64,000 bases of DNA from Camarhynchus parvulus. Lineage: Eukaryota; Chordata; Aves; Passeriformes; Thraupidae. Positions 49,523 through 63,100 of this stretch are shown here, in pieces. A model generated the notes under the pieces. The model saw nothing but the letters and a program-made list of their open reading frames with translations, had not been told where the DNA came from and made no database searches. How positions within the stretch are numbered: the stretch's first letter is position 1; every line of letters begins with the position of its first letter. Made by a program: the position numbers and the translations under genes. The DNA lies in NCBI RefSeq assembly GCF_901933205.1, contig NC_044572.1, positions 110,372,965-110,436,964 of the forward strand. Reading direction: 5' to 3'.

Positions 49523-52500
49523 GTTCATTTGTGAAGGTATTAGCTGAGTAAAAGGAAAGGATATCTCAATTAGTTTTCTGTATATTCAGCTTTCTAAACA
49601 AGAGTACCTTCCTGTGCATATCCTCTATCTTGTCTGTGCAATGTTTTCAGTCAGCTTTTCATTCTTCCTCATTGCTTTTCTCTGCATGGAGATGATCAAG
49701 ATTTTCCTCCCTGTGTTTTACAAATGCTAAATTAGTGTTTTGCTGAGTTAAAAAGGTATCACTTTGTAACTGACCAGATGTGGTGTATTACACAAATATT
49801 CCACAATTTTCCTTGAAATGCAACATTTGGCATTTAAGAAAGGAGAGTCATAAAGTTTTTCATCTCTTATAGTGAATTTTTAAGTTTTGTTATTTGAAGA
49901 AATTGCTAGCAATTTGCCTAATCATTTATACTATGGAAATTACAATAGAAATTTTGTCTCAGGATTTCTGGTGGAACAATATTGTCTAATGCAATGATCA
50001 TGCAGTGGGGGCTGTTTACACTTTTTTTTTATTACTGAATTTTTTTATAATCCTTGAACCCTTCCTGCACCCAGCATTCCCCACATTAATTGTTGTTTCA
50101 CCTCAGAAGGTTCTGATGCTTTGCAATATTCCCCTGGCTGCCATGATGCAGTCTATCTGGCATTTCCTTTTCAGTACAGTACTCTGCAAAGTAATTAAAA
50201 TATAAGCCACAACATGAAAAAGCCTGAATTCAGCTGTCAGGCATGTCTGCATATCATGGCACTGGTCCGACAGTAAGCTTCTTAAATGATGCCCTGCCAC
50301 AGAGTTCCACACAATGGAAGATTGCCAAACAGTTTTTAATTCATATAATTTAAGCTTGGTGGCATGAATGACTAAGTGTGAAATACAGAAAACTGTCAAA
50401 AGAAGTCCAAATGCTTTCTGAACTACAGAATCTGATGTGACTTTTCAGCTTTCTCTGTGGTTTGGAGTTAGTGTTCATTATCCTATAACAAAATATAGCA
50501 TCTCTAGTACCTGCTGCTTATTTAATACAGGTAGAAATTCAGCCCTTGCCCTGAACCACGGCAGTGGAAAAAAGCAGCAGAAGGAAAAGCATAGTACGTG
50601 GTAGCAAACATGGAACTGCCCTTGCCCTAAATATATTTTAAGTGGGCATCTAATGAGCAGGACCAAAGGAATTCTATGGAGGAGGAAGTCTTAAAATAGT
50701 ATGGCTGTGAGCTGAGCTGTGCGAGGTTTTTGGCTGTCTCTCAACCCACAGAAGGCAAAGTGTCACACAACAGCCCAGTGTTGCTGGGTGCAGGTCATTG
50801 TTAGTCCCCGCAGGAAAGGGATTAACTAGACAATTGCCTTTCTGCAGAGCAGAAACAAACTTCCCCATTAATTGCTACCAGCCTCTTCCTGTTCCAGTAG
50901 GTTACTCTGGCTTCTTTCACTGTAAAGCCTTTGCTATCAGACCAGACAGTATCAATGGGCACAGGAGGCACTTCCCAATTAACTCTTTCTGTATTTGCTC
51001 CTCTGCATTGCAACCTGACGTGACAAAACTTGCCTTTTAGAGATAAAAAAAAAATCTTAAAATTTACCAAGGAAAATTGATCATTACTATTACACATAGC
51101 ACATAACAACAGCATAAACTCCTGTTCACTTTCAGTGTAATGAAAAATCCATGTTTTATCACTCCTTTTTCAGAAGAAAAATTAATTTGTATGCTACTTG
51201 GTTTATATTTTTCTACCTTAGCTTGAATTGCAGTTGCATGAATTGTCATCCTGGAGCATAGCAATAAACTAGCTGAAGTGTATTATCTTCCTTCCCTCCA
51301 GCTATAGTCCAGGCTAGAAGCCTCTCAGAAAAGTGAGGCTGCATGGCTGCAGAAATGCATATTTTCTACCTCTTAGCTCATTGACTACCTACAAACAGAA
51401 GCCTTTATTTTATGCACATGCCAAGGTACAAGAATCTTGTAGTTTAGGTAAATACTACATTACTGCTGCTGAAGGACTGGCATCTTGTTCCTGTGTTAAA
51501 TAAAAATAAATAATGCTTCACTTTTATCTTTATCTGAGGTTTGGAGAGGGGCATAATACAGTCTGATCTTGTTTCTTTTTTTCTTGTTTTATTCTGTGTT
51601 CACTTTGGTGTGGCTGAATATGTCAGAAACCATTAATAGAATTGACTTATTTTCTTTTGCTATCACTTCTAGAAAAACTTCTAGTCACTCATAGTGGTAA
51701 GCGGACTCTTTGAATATTTACCTCTTCTGTCTACTCTCCTGCCTCCTTCAAGTACATCTATAGCTTTTTTTTTTTTTTGCAAATATTAAGATTCCTTCTC
51801 ATGTAGATGTATTAAGAAAACAAATTTCCCCACTATCCTGCTATTAAAATTTGCCTCTTTGTGGATCCAGGAATTTCCTGCATTTTCTGGATTTTTGCTG
51901 TCACTGAGCAGGGTTTTGCTGACAATGCCACTCTACTCTCTTGCAATGCTACACTTCCTGCCTTCCCATGTTCTAGTAGCTTTTTTCATCTTCCAGTTAT
52001 TTCACTGGTGCTTATTTATGTTCTTTTACTAATGTCTATTCCCCTTCCTCAGCCTGCATCAGACCTCACTCCTTACTTTTATACTGGTCTGTATGTCCTC
52101 TCTGCTCATACACAGCCTGGGGGAATAGGTCTTATTTCCAAGGGTTTAAATGTTGTGATCACAATTACACATTTGGGGAAACACTCCGTGTTTTATATGT
52201 CAAGCACCTTTCCTCCTTTCTCAGAGAAACATGCAACCCTACCAGGCTCCCAACTTGCACTTCTCTTCCTACTGGTAAGGACAACAAAACTCAGGAAAAA
52301 CTAAAAACCCGTAAAAAGTTCCTCACTGAAACTCAATGCATACCACACTCAGGCACTGTAAAACATGAACTTTTTACCTGAAATACTATTATTAAGTTCA
52401 GTAAAGAGCACAAAACCTTGATTGTTTCCCAAAAGTGTTTTTCATGTGTTGCCTGAAATGTGTACGTTGAACCTGACACTTCAGGGGAGGAAAAATATCC

Positions 52501-53463
52501 CATTTTGGTCATATGATCAGCTGTATGGTGCTGAAAACATTAGGATATATTTCTTGTTACATTATTATTGATTATTACTTTGCACTTCTCACTGGTAGCA
52601 CTGTATATTCTAATTTCAAACTAGATAGCTTGAAAGTATGTGCTAACCACTGTTTAGTAAATTGTATTAATGACTGAAAATGTAAATGACTACATATCTG
52701 ATAAAGTTTGACTCTGCTATGATTTTTTTTCTCAAAAACGTAAGCCTTTTTTGCTACATAAAAATTTAGCATTTTTAGTTCTTTGACTACTTGTGATCGC
52801 ATGATCTTCTGAATGCCCCATTTTCTAAGTGCAAAATTGATTTTCTACATGTATGCTACCATGAAGCATGAGATCCTAGGCAGGCAGGGTCTGAACCAGT
52901 GACTTGTGAGACAATTAATGAATTCAGTTTCTATATCATAATAGCTTGGTAAGTTTTGGAAACATTATTAATGGATGACAGACCCATGCATGATTAGGGA
53001 ACTGTGTTTCTGAATATTAAAACTGCTTTACAGAATCACATATAAAATAATAAAAGAGCCCCAATATCTTTTTTTCCAGAGACATTTTTTTTTGTGAAAG
53101 ATGGAAGGGTTTCCAGGACTACCTCTAAGCAATGATGTTGTTGCTTAATTAAAGTATAACTTTGGTTTCTGCTTTGACTTCTCCCCAAGCCATGAATCCA
53201 TTGATTCTACAATTTTAAACATTATAGAACATTTTTTATGAATACAGTGTTGCAGTTTCTTATAGGATCTTCAGTGCCAGACTCTATTACAGCAGAAACA
53301 CAATGGTAATGTAGATGCGTCAAGGGGCTGCCAATGACCCCAAGCAGAGACTTTATTTCTTACTTGTCCTGAGAAAACTTCCAATCTCATTCCTTTTTCC
53401 ATGGGCAAAATTCTGTGATATCCTTTTTTTATTGAATAAGATAACCTAGTGTTGAGGTCTAAC
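49523..53463. other. Noncoding stretch, no gene recognised
   Basis: The longest frame of the window lies here (147 codons, plus, 51861-52304). It starts after TTTGTGG, has no recognisable domain, and is within chance expectation for this length of A+T-rich DNA. T runs occur near 50022-50030 and 51764-51778. Confidence 0.55.
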
Positions 53464-53543
53464 AGATATATATGTGCATAGATGTATATATATATATATA
53501 TGTATACACATTCATATATGTGTATGTCTGTATACAGATATAT
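53464..53543. repeat. AT/GT-rich microsatellite
   Basis: (TA)n with interspersed TG and CA units, for example GATGTATATATATATATATATG followed by TATACACATTCATATATG. Confidence 0.9.
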
Positions 53544-55960
53544 GGTTCTGGCTGCTGGAGCAGTAGAAATGTGAAATAGCCTGTACTTCTGAAATGTTTC
53601 TTAGAAAATATCTTTGGATGAGCAATTGGGAAGAACCAAACACCTTGCACAGTAAAGAAGGGCACAAAAAAGAGTACTTGGCAAAAGTGAATGCAGTAGG
53701 CCTTTTTCCCCAGAGTCCTGGCTGTCATTGGTGGGACTGTGGGAGACAGAAGGACTATTTAAGTGAATGATTTGAAGGGCAGAACCAGTCTTCAGACACA
53801 CATGCAGCTGTGAAGAAGTCACTATCTGCTACTCACCTTCCCATTCCAGATGCTATACAGTATAAGAATTTTTTCCCTTTGGATCTCAAGAAATCCCTGT
53901 GGTCAGGTCTCTGTAACCTCTAACTTGACCATGGCCACCAAATGAATACTTTCCACTGGAGGGAAGTCTGCAGCAGAAACCAGTTGCCTGGACCTTTCTT
54001 CTGAGTTTTTATAAGACAGAACTGGTCTGTCTTAAGCAAGGAAGAGACCCTAGGAGTTACAAGTGAACTTTTGCTAAGGCATTTTCTTCACTAGGTCATG
54101 AGCTTTTTTTGTAAAGATCGATTCATATTAGCTTGTATAAGAAAATTATCACACGGGTAACAAACCAACAGAAAGCAAAATATGGCAAAGTTTCTAATTC
54201 TGGTACTGAACAGTTGAAAGTCTGGTTTTTATTTGCAGCTTCATTAACAGATCAGTAAAGAGGCCAAAGAAAAACCCAATAAATGAATATATTAGAGAGA
54301 ATTTTGTGAATGCTATTGAGGACAAAGATGGAAAAACCTCATAAACAACCAATGTTAAAAATTTCCTTGAAACGCAACTGATAGTTGGGCTACTTAAATT
54401 GACTGCTAAAATGAGGTTAGGAAGGGTTTTGCTTTTTCTAATTATGTATCAGACTAAGGAAAAGCTATGGGTGAGAGCTCCTGGATTGCTTTCCTCTGTA
54501 CTGTGGGTGTGGTCTGTTAGCTCCTAAGAGCTTTGTCTATCAAATTCATAGCTTTTGAAGGGGCCCTGGGCAGTACAAAACATTATTTTTCACCTTTACA
54601 ACTGTTTTGAAGTTGTTAGGGGGCAATGGAGTAATTTTATGGCCTGAAGAATAAGGGGAATTGGCTGAAGGATCAACGCTCTGTGGAGCTTTCTAAAGGA
54701 AACACCTCAAACTACAAGGGCAGAATTCATTGTGCCTTGTGACCCTAATGAGTCTTGCATTCTCATTGCCAACCAAGGGTTATCAGAAAGAAGGCCTATT
54801 TGCTGTGTGTTAAAATGAAAGGGAGACATTTCTGCTGAAGGGATCCCTTCTGTTTTTCTAACAAATTGATTCTTTGTTTTGTCAAACCTTAAGCATGTCA
54901 CAATCTCCTGATGATCTAAGGCACGAGTCTCAAAATGAAATAATAGACTTTTGTTCTAACCCAGTCTCATGGAGAACAGTACATGAGCATCAGGCAGACG
55001 TGATGTTTCATGTTGCAGATCTGAGAGAGCTCAAAAAACCCCAAAACTAAAACCTGCCGCATTTTACCTCTGATGCTGGAGGGCTGAGTGGGGGAGGAGG
55101 AGGAGGCAAGGAGCCAGCAGAAGGAATGTGTGGGCACCAGCCACTCACTGCCCAGCTGTCTTGTTGCCTTGAGAGCTGGAAGGGAGAAATTATCATTTGA
55201 ATCTGCCTTTTGTCCCAGACATATGGCACCAGGAAATCACTAACTTGAGAGAAGGTGCTCTCAGCTTCTACTTACATCTCTTACTTGGCCCAGAAGACTG
55301 CTAAGAAAAGCACACTGAGCTCAGCTGGATGGAATGAGGGTCAGTAGACACCTGGTACTTATTGCTGACCATCATTTGTACAACCATAGTGACCTGCTCC
55401 CTCCCAGTATCACATGCTGCTTGGTGTTATAATTTCTGTGGGCTTGTCTCTGTAGTAACCATTGGAATCAAAAATTCCACTTAGGACAAACTTCAGTTAA
55501 ATCAAATGTGGTTGCAGTCTGTTAGATCTGGGTAAATATTACAAGTCTTAAATAGAAACAAACTTTTGCCCCTTTTTTTTCTATGATATTTCATTTCAAA
55601 GTAACCAACACTAGATTACTTCTCTAGAAATTTCTTCATGTACGTTGCACATGTTACTACTTAATAATCTTATGCCTAGGCGTTGGAAGTTGGAAAAAGA
55701 TGACTACTTTTTCTGTGGTCTTGACTGTTACAAAGCCTGCAATGGGCTCAGTCTTAGCCCATTTTGTGCTGAGGTACTGAATTTAAACATTTGACATCAA
55801 AATTTTATCTTTGAGTACACCTCAACATTATGATCAAGGCTACCTTTTCTTTAGTATAAGTCCTTTATCCATGCCTGTGTAAGGAGAAAAGCTTTGAAAT
55901 CTTTAAAAATAAAATTTAAAATGCCTAGAGGAATTTAAAATTATAACCCTCCTTCCCCCT
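53544..55960. other. Noncoding stretch, no gene recognised
   Basis: No gene is recognised. A purine-rich patch (GGGGGAGGAGGAGGAGG) lies near 55090-55106 and gives a poly-Pro run on minus that should not be taken as coding. Confidence 0.6.
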
Positions 55961-56088
55961 TATTATATATATATATTATATATACACATTATTTTATATA
56001 TATACATTATTATATATACATATATATAATGAAAATAATATATATGTATGTATGTATGTATAATATATATACATATATATATTATTTT
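55961..56088. repeat. Long AT-rich microsatellite, partly palindromic
   Basis: Alternating TA, TATTA, TACA and a (TATG)n core make a 128-base near-pure A+T block. Much of it is self-complementary (TATATAT arms around AATGAAAATAATA), so cruciform or hairpin formation and assembly error are both likely. Confidence 0.93.
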
Positions 56089-57398
56089 GCATTACATACT
56101 TAATACAATACATATAGTATTTTGTCATGACTGATCTTGTAAAGGAAGAATAGAAAGATTTGATAGAGTAATTTTAAATTATTGTTCCTGTGTGCTGAAA
56201 TAGACTGCCTTTGCTCAGATGCAATGATTATTTTATATTCTTTTTTTCTAGATAAAAGTCTAGCTACAGTTTTCTCCCAGTAAAAATTCCTAAAATTCAC
56301 CCTTCAGTATTTTCCTCTCAGAAGCCACAACAGATATTTTAAAGCCTATGTGAAAGGTTAGATTATGACTCATAAAGACTGACTGACAAGTTTTTATTTC
56401 TAGATATTAGCCTGAATCTATGTCCTGTATGAGTATGAAAAAGGGAGCTATTAAGTACAAATTAGGATTTTCCTAAGTCAATCAGGCTTTACAGTAAATA
56501 TGCCAATTCAGATAATTGAAATTCTTTAGCTTGGAACACTTGCACTTCCAGTTGTAGTCAAAAATACAATAAATAGCAAGACACAGCAGCATGTTCCATA
56601 CTTGAAAGGTAGCAAGCTTTGAGGCACCATGCCAAAAGATCAAGGATGAGTGGGTTTTCTGAGTGTGAATTATTGTTCTGTAATTCATGCTCTGCTATAA
56701 ACACAGAACTGGTAAGATCATTAGGTGAATGAGCCTTAAATACTGCCAAATCAAATATTAGGTTGGTAACTCAGAAAGGTAGACTGGGGTTTCTTCTCCC
56801 TTTGAATTTACAGAAAAAACAGAGGACAAATTAGCTTTACCAACAGTGAAGTTGTTGTGTGATCTTTTTGTGTCTTGATTTGCATGTTTTAACAGGAGAT
56901 GAGTTTAGGTTAGACCCTTAGGCTGTAGACATTGCTGGAGGACAAAATTTTCAGAAGTTGAATATGTGTTCAATAGTTTAACATTGTTAAGACACAAATA
57001 CTATAAAGTCTTTCAGCATTGCTAGTAAAGAAAAAGCATTGACACTATACAGCTGTCACAGAAGCTTTTAAATTTAGTCAATTATTATGATATCTGACCT
57101 ACCTTAAATGTTCCATTTAGGTTTCGGCTCAAGAGTTTGGAAACTGTCTTGATGCCTGAGTTTTGTGAGTTTTAAGAATGGAAACATTACTAAGTGGTAA
57201 TGTTAGCCCATGACTATAGTCACATCTTCTGTTTACTTTGATAAAGAAGATTCACACTGTCGTCCTGCATGTTTTCAGCTGGGAAGGAGAAAGTCGGCAA
57301 TGGTGTCCCACCTAAACAGAGAAAACCTCCACTTAGTGCATGTTGTCTGTTTAGATGGCGTATTTTATCTGTGTTTGGACATAAAGGCCTAGTTCCTT
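56089..57398. other. Noncoding stretch, no gene recognised
   Basis: No gene or repeat is recognised in this A+T-rich stretch. Confidence 0.6.
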
Positions 57399-57427
57399 AA
57401 AGGTGTTTATGAAACATAAACACCTTT
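57399..57427. repeat. Perfect 13-bp hairpin, 3-nt loop
   Basis: AAAGGTGTTTATG (57399-57411) and CATAAACACCTTT (57415-57427) are exact reverse complements separated by AAA. I see no mobile-element context. Confidence 0.95.
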
Positions 57428-58944
57428 CTAATTTCTTATCAGGTACCAAATTTCTCATGAAATTAAGCACTGGTATTTAAGAATTTATGGTGTTCATCAT
57501 CTAAGTGCTAAAAAATGAGGAAACAGTAGTGATATAAAGCTGTCTTAACATTTTTTCTCCTCTATAACAGCTCTGAAACTTTTAAAATGCAGCTTTTCTA
57601 TTGTGGAGATAATTTCTGAGGTATGTTATAGAAGAACTTTAAAATCATGGTTCTTAGAGAGGTGGGTAGAAGTAATTTTTGACTGTAAAGGTCGTCCCTT
57701 GTCCTCCTCTAGCTGTTCATGCTGATAAGATTTTGTCCACATTTCTTTATAATAATATTTTTCATGGAAGCGTCCTGCTGGGGATCTCTCTTTCTCTTCC
57801 CAATGGAATTGGCAGCAAATAGACCACTGTGAAAGGCATATATAGGATCACTGATGAAGACACATGAAGCTCAGGTCTCATATGTTCCTGCCCAACTGAA
57901 TGACTTTGAGTTGTTTGAGAGTTTTGTGTGCTCACAGAGCAAGGGGACAGGCCTCAGAGCTGAGGCACCTCTATTTAGTTGAATTTAAACTTTTGCATGT
58001 GGAGAATAAATGGATAAATGAATGAACATCTTTCATTGTCTCATTCACCTTCCAATTATCTTTTTGCAGAGTTTAAGAGACTGGCAGTAGCATTCATCTC
58101 CTCTGCCTTTTCAGAGCATTTCTGTTTGCCAGAAAAAACAGAATTTGACATTTTACCAATGTAACTGAGGGAGAAAATGGCAAAATTAAAACAAGACCAG
58201 GTTCACTCAGGAGCTACACTGATACTCGAGGGCAAAGAAAAGAGGTATTCAACAAGAACTTGAAGTTAATAAAATAATAAGCCTGAGGTCCTTAACAAAG
58301 GCTTCTGGCACTTACAGAGTGCAAGTAGTGAAGATTAATAAATGTGATTAAATTGAACCAGATTTGGCTATAGGATGCTGAAGAGTTCAGAAACTTTCCA
58401 CTGTCCCCTTGTCCCCTACAAAATTCAGTTGTAGGAGCTAAAAGGGCTGTATTGCTTCATTAACTAGAATACGAATACAGTTTATAGACCACTGATTAAG
58501 GCACTTCTAGGGAAGCCTAGAGACTGGATGTTTAGACCTCATAGTCCAATTGTTAGTCTGGAGAATGTGATAAAATTTTAGGAGTGATTTAGATCAATAA
58601 ATCATCGTTTTCTTATGAAAAATGCTGCTTATGGAGACTTTTGCTCAGTTCTGAGAAAGATCTGTTGTCATATCTTAAAGAAACATTTTTTTCTTTGTTT
58701 CACTTGGTATTATTGTTCATAAAAGGGATAAAATACCTATATTTTATTGGTTGAAAGCATAATTCAAAACACCTTCATGTAATATCTGTTCCTTTTTTTC
58801 TCACTAAGAAGGAACAAGTAACAGAGCAAGTAAAGCAGCCACTGTAACATTACAGAGTACCTTTTGAGGATACTAATAAACAAATGATGCTCTGAAGACG
58901 CAGAGGAGAAAGAAATATAGTGTCTGCCTTTTAAACAGAGAGAG
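57428..58944. other. Noncoding stretch, no gene recognised
   Basis: No gene is recognised. The 3' part may already belong to the decayed CR1 that becomes recognisable at about 58945. Confidence 0.55.
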
Positions 58945-60130
58945 GAAGAAGACTTGAAAAATTAAGTCCAGCTGGCCTCGTATCAATACTGGGAAAGATA
59001 CAGAAACAATTTACTAAGCAGTCAATTTATAATTACTTAGGGATGATAAGAAAAAACCAATAAGAATTTATCAGGAAAAAGAATGTCAAGGCATTCTAAT
59101 TATTTTCTTTGACAAGGTAGGTCTCCTTGTAAATATAGGGATGGAGTACATACGATATATAGGTTAATCTTGCATTTTGACTCATCCTTATACAGTTTTC
59201 TGACAAGCAAATAAAGGGAAAATGGCCTAAATGAAAGTATTACAAAGAGGCTGAAAGTCAGTGTTTGAAAACTGGTGTGAGTAGTTACTATTAAAATGGG
59301 TAGTTGGTAAATTCTCGTCAGTATTTTGGATGAGTGTACAGACTGTCATAACAAAATCTACAGTATTCTGAGTAGGAGGGGGATTGTAGGTGCTGCTTTC
59401 TAAGCATAACAGATATTGAAAGTTATTGTAAAAAAATTGGAAGAATGATCTAAAATGAGTGTCAATAAATATTACAGTGAAGCACTGTTTCCAGGGAGGG
59501 ACAATCACACACAAACACAGTGCAGGGAGTGACTGGCTACAGAGCAGAGCTGCAGAGAAGGGGCTGAGTGTGATTATGGACTGCAGAGGAAGGATGAGCA
59601 CAACGTCTTTTTTTGATCAGCCACTTCATTCTGTGGTGAATTAAAAGAAAATCCATGTGTCAGGCAGAGGTAGGGGTTCCATCCTACTTGGTGCATTGGG
59701 TTCTGAGCTGGGAACTCGACCCAACTTTGGGCATCACTTTTTCAGGGAGTTGCAGACAAACTGGCGAGTGTCCAGAGGAGAGGAACGGGAATGATAAGCG
59801 GCTTAGAAAACATGACCTGTGAGGAAAGATTGAAGGAATTGGATTTGTTTAGTCTACAACAGAAGAGCCTGAGAGGGACATGATAACAGTCTTCAAGTAT
59901 GTAGAAGGTTGTTGTAAAGTAGACAGTGATCAATTATACTCCAAGTCCACTGACAGAAAAAAATGATTGCTTTAATTTGAAATGAAGGAGGTTTAGGTCA
60001 GATGTTGGAAAAATCCCACAAAAATAAAAATTCTTTTACCACACTGATTATAAATAAGCATTTGAACAAGGTACCAAGGAAGTTTCAAGAGTTTTTAATG
60101 AATTCATTGATAAAATAAGTAAGGGTCAGA
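58945..60130 (+). mobile_element. Decayed CR1 LINE, ORF2 reverse-transcriptase to C-terminal part
   Basis: Successive landmarks of an old CR1 subfamily appear in the right order on plus. These are CCAGCTGGCCTCGTATCAATACTGGGAAAG (58969), TTTGACAAGGTAGGTCTCCTTGTAAATATAGGG (59109), CTTGCATTTTGACTCATCCTTATACAG, AAAATTGGAAGAATGATCTAAAATGAGTG, GGGAGGGACAATCACACACAAAC, GGCTGAGTGTGATTATGGACTGCAGA, GTGTCCAGAGGAGAGGAACGGGAATG, and GAGGAAAGATTGAAGGAATTGGATTTGTTTAG (59822). Translation of the last gives RLKELDLFSL, the CR1 C-terminal signature. Frame is lost throughout by indels and stops. The RT active site is not recoverable, so the element is dead and very old. Ends are approximate. Confidence 0.8.
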
Positions 60131-63100
60131 GAAAATGCAGGTATTTTCAGTGCAGGGATTCACTAGGTAAAGTACTAGGGTTCCTTTTTTTGTCCTATAT
60201 TCTCTGATTTCTATAAAATAATCTGCTCTGTAAAAGTTACCTAAGCTTCAGCAATGCAAGAACTAATGAGTTTCCTAATTTATGCTAGGGTAATTTACTT
60301 TATTTGTATGTCTGAATTTGTCTTCTGGTTTTGTTTCTGAACAACAGGGGTACAGTTGTTCAAAAGAATTTCATGTAGTTACTTAAAAAAATCCAACAAA
60401 ACACAAAAAAATCAACTCTGCGTGTAGCAAGCCATTACTGCCATTTTTATCTGAAGTTTTTGTAAAGCTAAGCAAATGAGGCATTTAAAGTTTTAAGTTT
60501 ATCTCTTACAGCACAAAGGCCATCAGTGACCTAGTGGGTGTATTTATTTCCCAGACAGCATTAACTTATTTTTGTGTTTCTGATATACTTGTAACTATGG
60601 AATTTTCCCTATAGAACTGCAAATATGAAAACATCATTATCACCATCTGACCTTCCCAGCACATTAGCAATGAAGATATCAGGGAAGGTGAGGTAAACCT
60701 AGACTGTGTATTGTAGAGACTGATAGACAGACATTCCCTTCTGCTGGATCTGCTTTGAGAGTGGCTAAGTTCCAACAGAGGAATAACAGGACAGGTGAGA
60801 AAAGACAGCATCTGAAACCACCAGAGGAAGGTCTGCCAGAGCCAAGTGCCAAAGGTCTATGGCCAAGCTCGTGCCCTGTGTTCAGAAGGCATAAAAACAA
60901 GGTGTCTAACTCTCTTCTGTTGCTGTTTTTTGCCATCCAGCGCAGATATTTGTGATTTATTTTCAGTACAGGTTAGGGAAAGGAGATACTTACTTGCTAC
61001 AGGTTAATAACTACAGATGCAACCCAAAGGGACTTCCTGGGACCCAGAACCCAGCCCTGTTACTGCAAATTTTCAGTCCATCTGTCCTAAAACTATGAAC
61101 AGCAGTAAGAAGCTCAGCCAAGCGCATGTCTAGCATTTCCCAGCTGGGACTGCAGGTCAAAAGCAGGGAAGGAACTGGTACATGAATTTTTCTTATTTCT
61201 AAGTGTTGCATTAAACTGATTAATCTATTGGAAGGAGGCAAGTTAAAGGGATTAGGAATGCATTTCAATAAACAACAACTAAGAGGTATGAGGAGAAAAG
61301 TTTTGTTTAAAGCTAAGAGTTGGCTGTTGTCATTTGTTATCAATCCATTTATATGTTTAATTACAAGTTTATGGATGAAATTGCAGTTAAGACCAGGTAA
61401 ATTTTTTGTTAAAAGTTCTTTTCAAATATGTTGGTATTAACTTTTCATCTGATCTGGATAGACTCCTCAATTATTTACCTTCTTTCACATTTTACCTACT
61501 TAAAATGTTGTATCCTTTCCCCCGAGCATTATGGAACCCCCAGGAAATAGAGCCCCTATATAGCATATCAAAAGAGTCAGTAATCAAAAGGGGTTTCCAA
61601 GCTTGAACTAGCATAAGTTTAAACTTGGAAAGCTCCTCCCTCCTTTCCATGTCCTCCTGATGGTCTACTTTTGCCCTGTCTATGAGAAATCAGCCATTTA
61701 CAAATGGTCAGCTGAACAGAGTTACAGTTTATCCAGAGCAAAGGAGCACAAAAATATTTCATCTTCAATTCAGCCTTAAACTTTGCCTTTTTTAACCTAC
61801 AAGGTCCACAAAAGCTGTTCTTCTACCTTGTTTATTAGCAAGTACTGCAAAAATACTAGACACAACACTGCTGGAGACTTGTCTTTTCAGTGATACCTAA
61901 ATCATTGCACATACCCACCATGATCCTGAAAGAATCCCTAAGATACCTCACTGGAGTCTATGCTCAGATTGACTTTCAGATCTCACCGTTTTGACCCTGC
62001 TTGAAACTCCTCATTGACTCACATATTTCAACTCCTTTCATTGTCTTTTTCTTGGCCACTGTCTTAGGGCCACCTTTCTCTACATGTTTTTATCCATATT
62101 GTTTTTGTTTTTGATGTTCCTAGAGTGTACTTTACACCCAGTTTAGCTGGCTATTCCTTCCCTCCACATGGACTACAAACTATCTTTTGTAAAGAGACAG
62201 CACCACATGCCACAGCAGGATCTGCTAGAGCTCATTAAACGACATAGTATTTACGCTTAGGCATCACGGTTATCCATCACATTTTCCTTTCACATACTGT
62301 TTGACATAACGCCCTTCTCTCCAAGTAGGCAAGCCCAAAAGGTCTTCAAGAATCCAAGATATCATAGCTGTGTTTATGCTGATAAACCTGTCATGGACAA
62401 GGACTGACTGTTCTCTTGTCCCTGTTACAGAGCATGTGGTGCTGTGTCTCCTCTGAGCATATGGTTCTGGGTGGATCTAAGGTATAACTGTTACTTTAAG
62501 TGATTTCCTTCAGGTATGCTCAGTAAGGTGAGGACTCTCATTCTGCCAGCAAGAGCCAAGGTTTCATAGGGTGAAAACTGTGGGGTTATGTTGTATGTCT
62601 TGGTGCAAAGTTGTGGAGAGATCTTCGAATGCAGAAAGCCTGTCCAGGTAGTGTCAGAAGACAGCACAGGCTCTAAACTGCTGTTGTCTCGCCCACATTA
62701 CTTGCTGGGAAGTGCTCCCTACCATATGTGCTGTCCCATCAGTCATGTCTGGACATTATTACTGAAAAGTGGTAGTTGGCACAGGCAGCTCAGTGATCAA
62801 GTTCACTCTCTGGCCTTGATTTATTTAGTGATATAGATATAGTCTATGTTTTGAACATGCTGTACAGACCATTATCTGTTTTATTTTTGCTCTTATGTAC
62901 CAAGGCAATGTGTAACATATCAGACACTTACCACTAACGTTTTTTAGGACATTTTCAACTACAAGATTTTTTTTTACAACAATAATAGCAATAATTAAGA
63001 AATGAGTGCCAAAATGTAGCTCATGTTTTGCATGTTACAGCTATTCTCCAAATCAGAGAAACGTCCTGTGCTAGGAAATAAGAAGCAAAGGGTGGCAAAG

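Noticed and set aside
51861..52304. 147-codon plus-strand open frame, the longest in the window
   Set aside because: No recognisable domain, no promoter or splice context, and about one frame of this length is expected by chance in 64 kb of A+T-rich DNA.
55047..55229. Poly-proline minus-strand peptide
   Set aside because: It comes from a GGA-rich simple-sequence patch and is not supported as coding.
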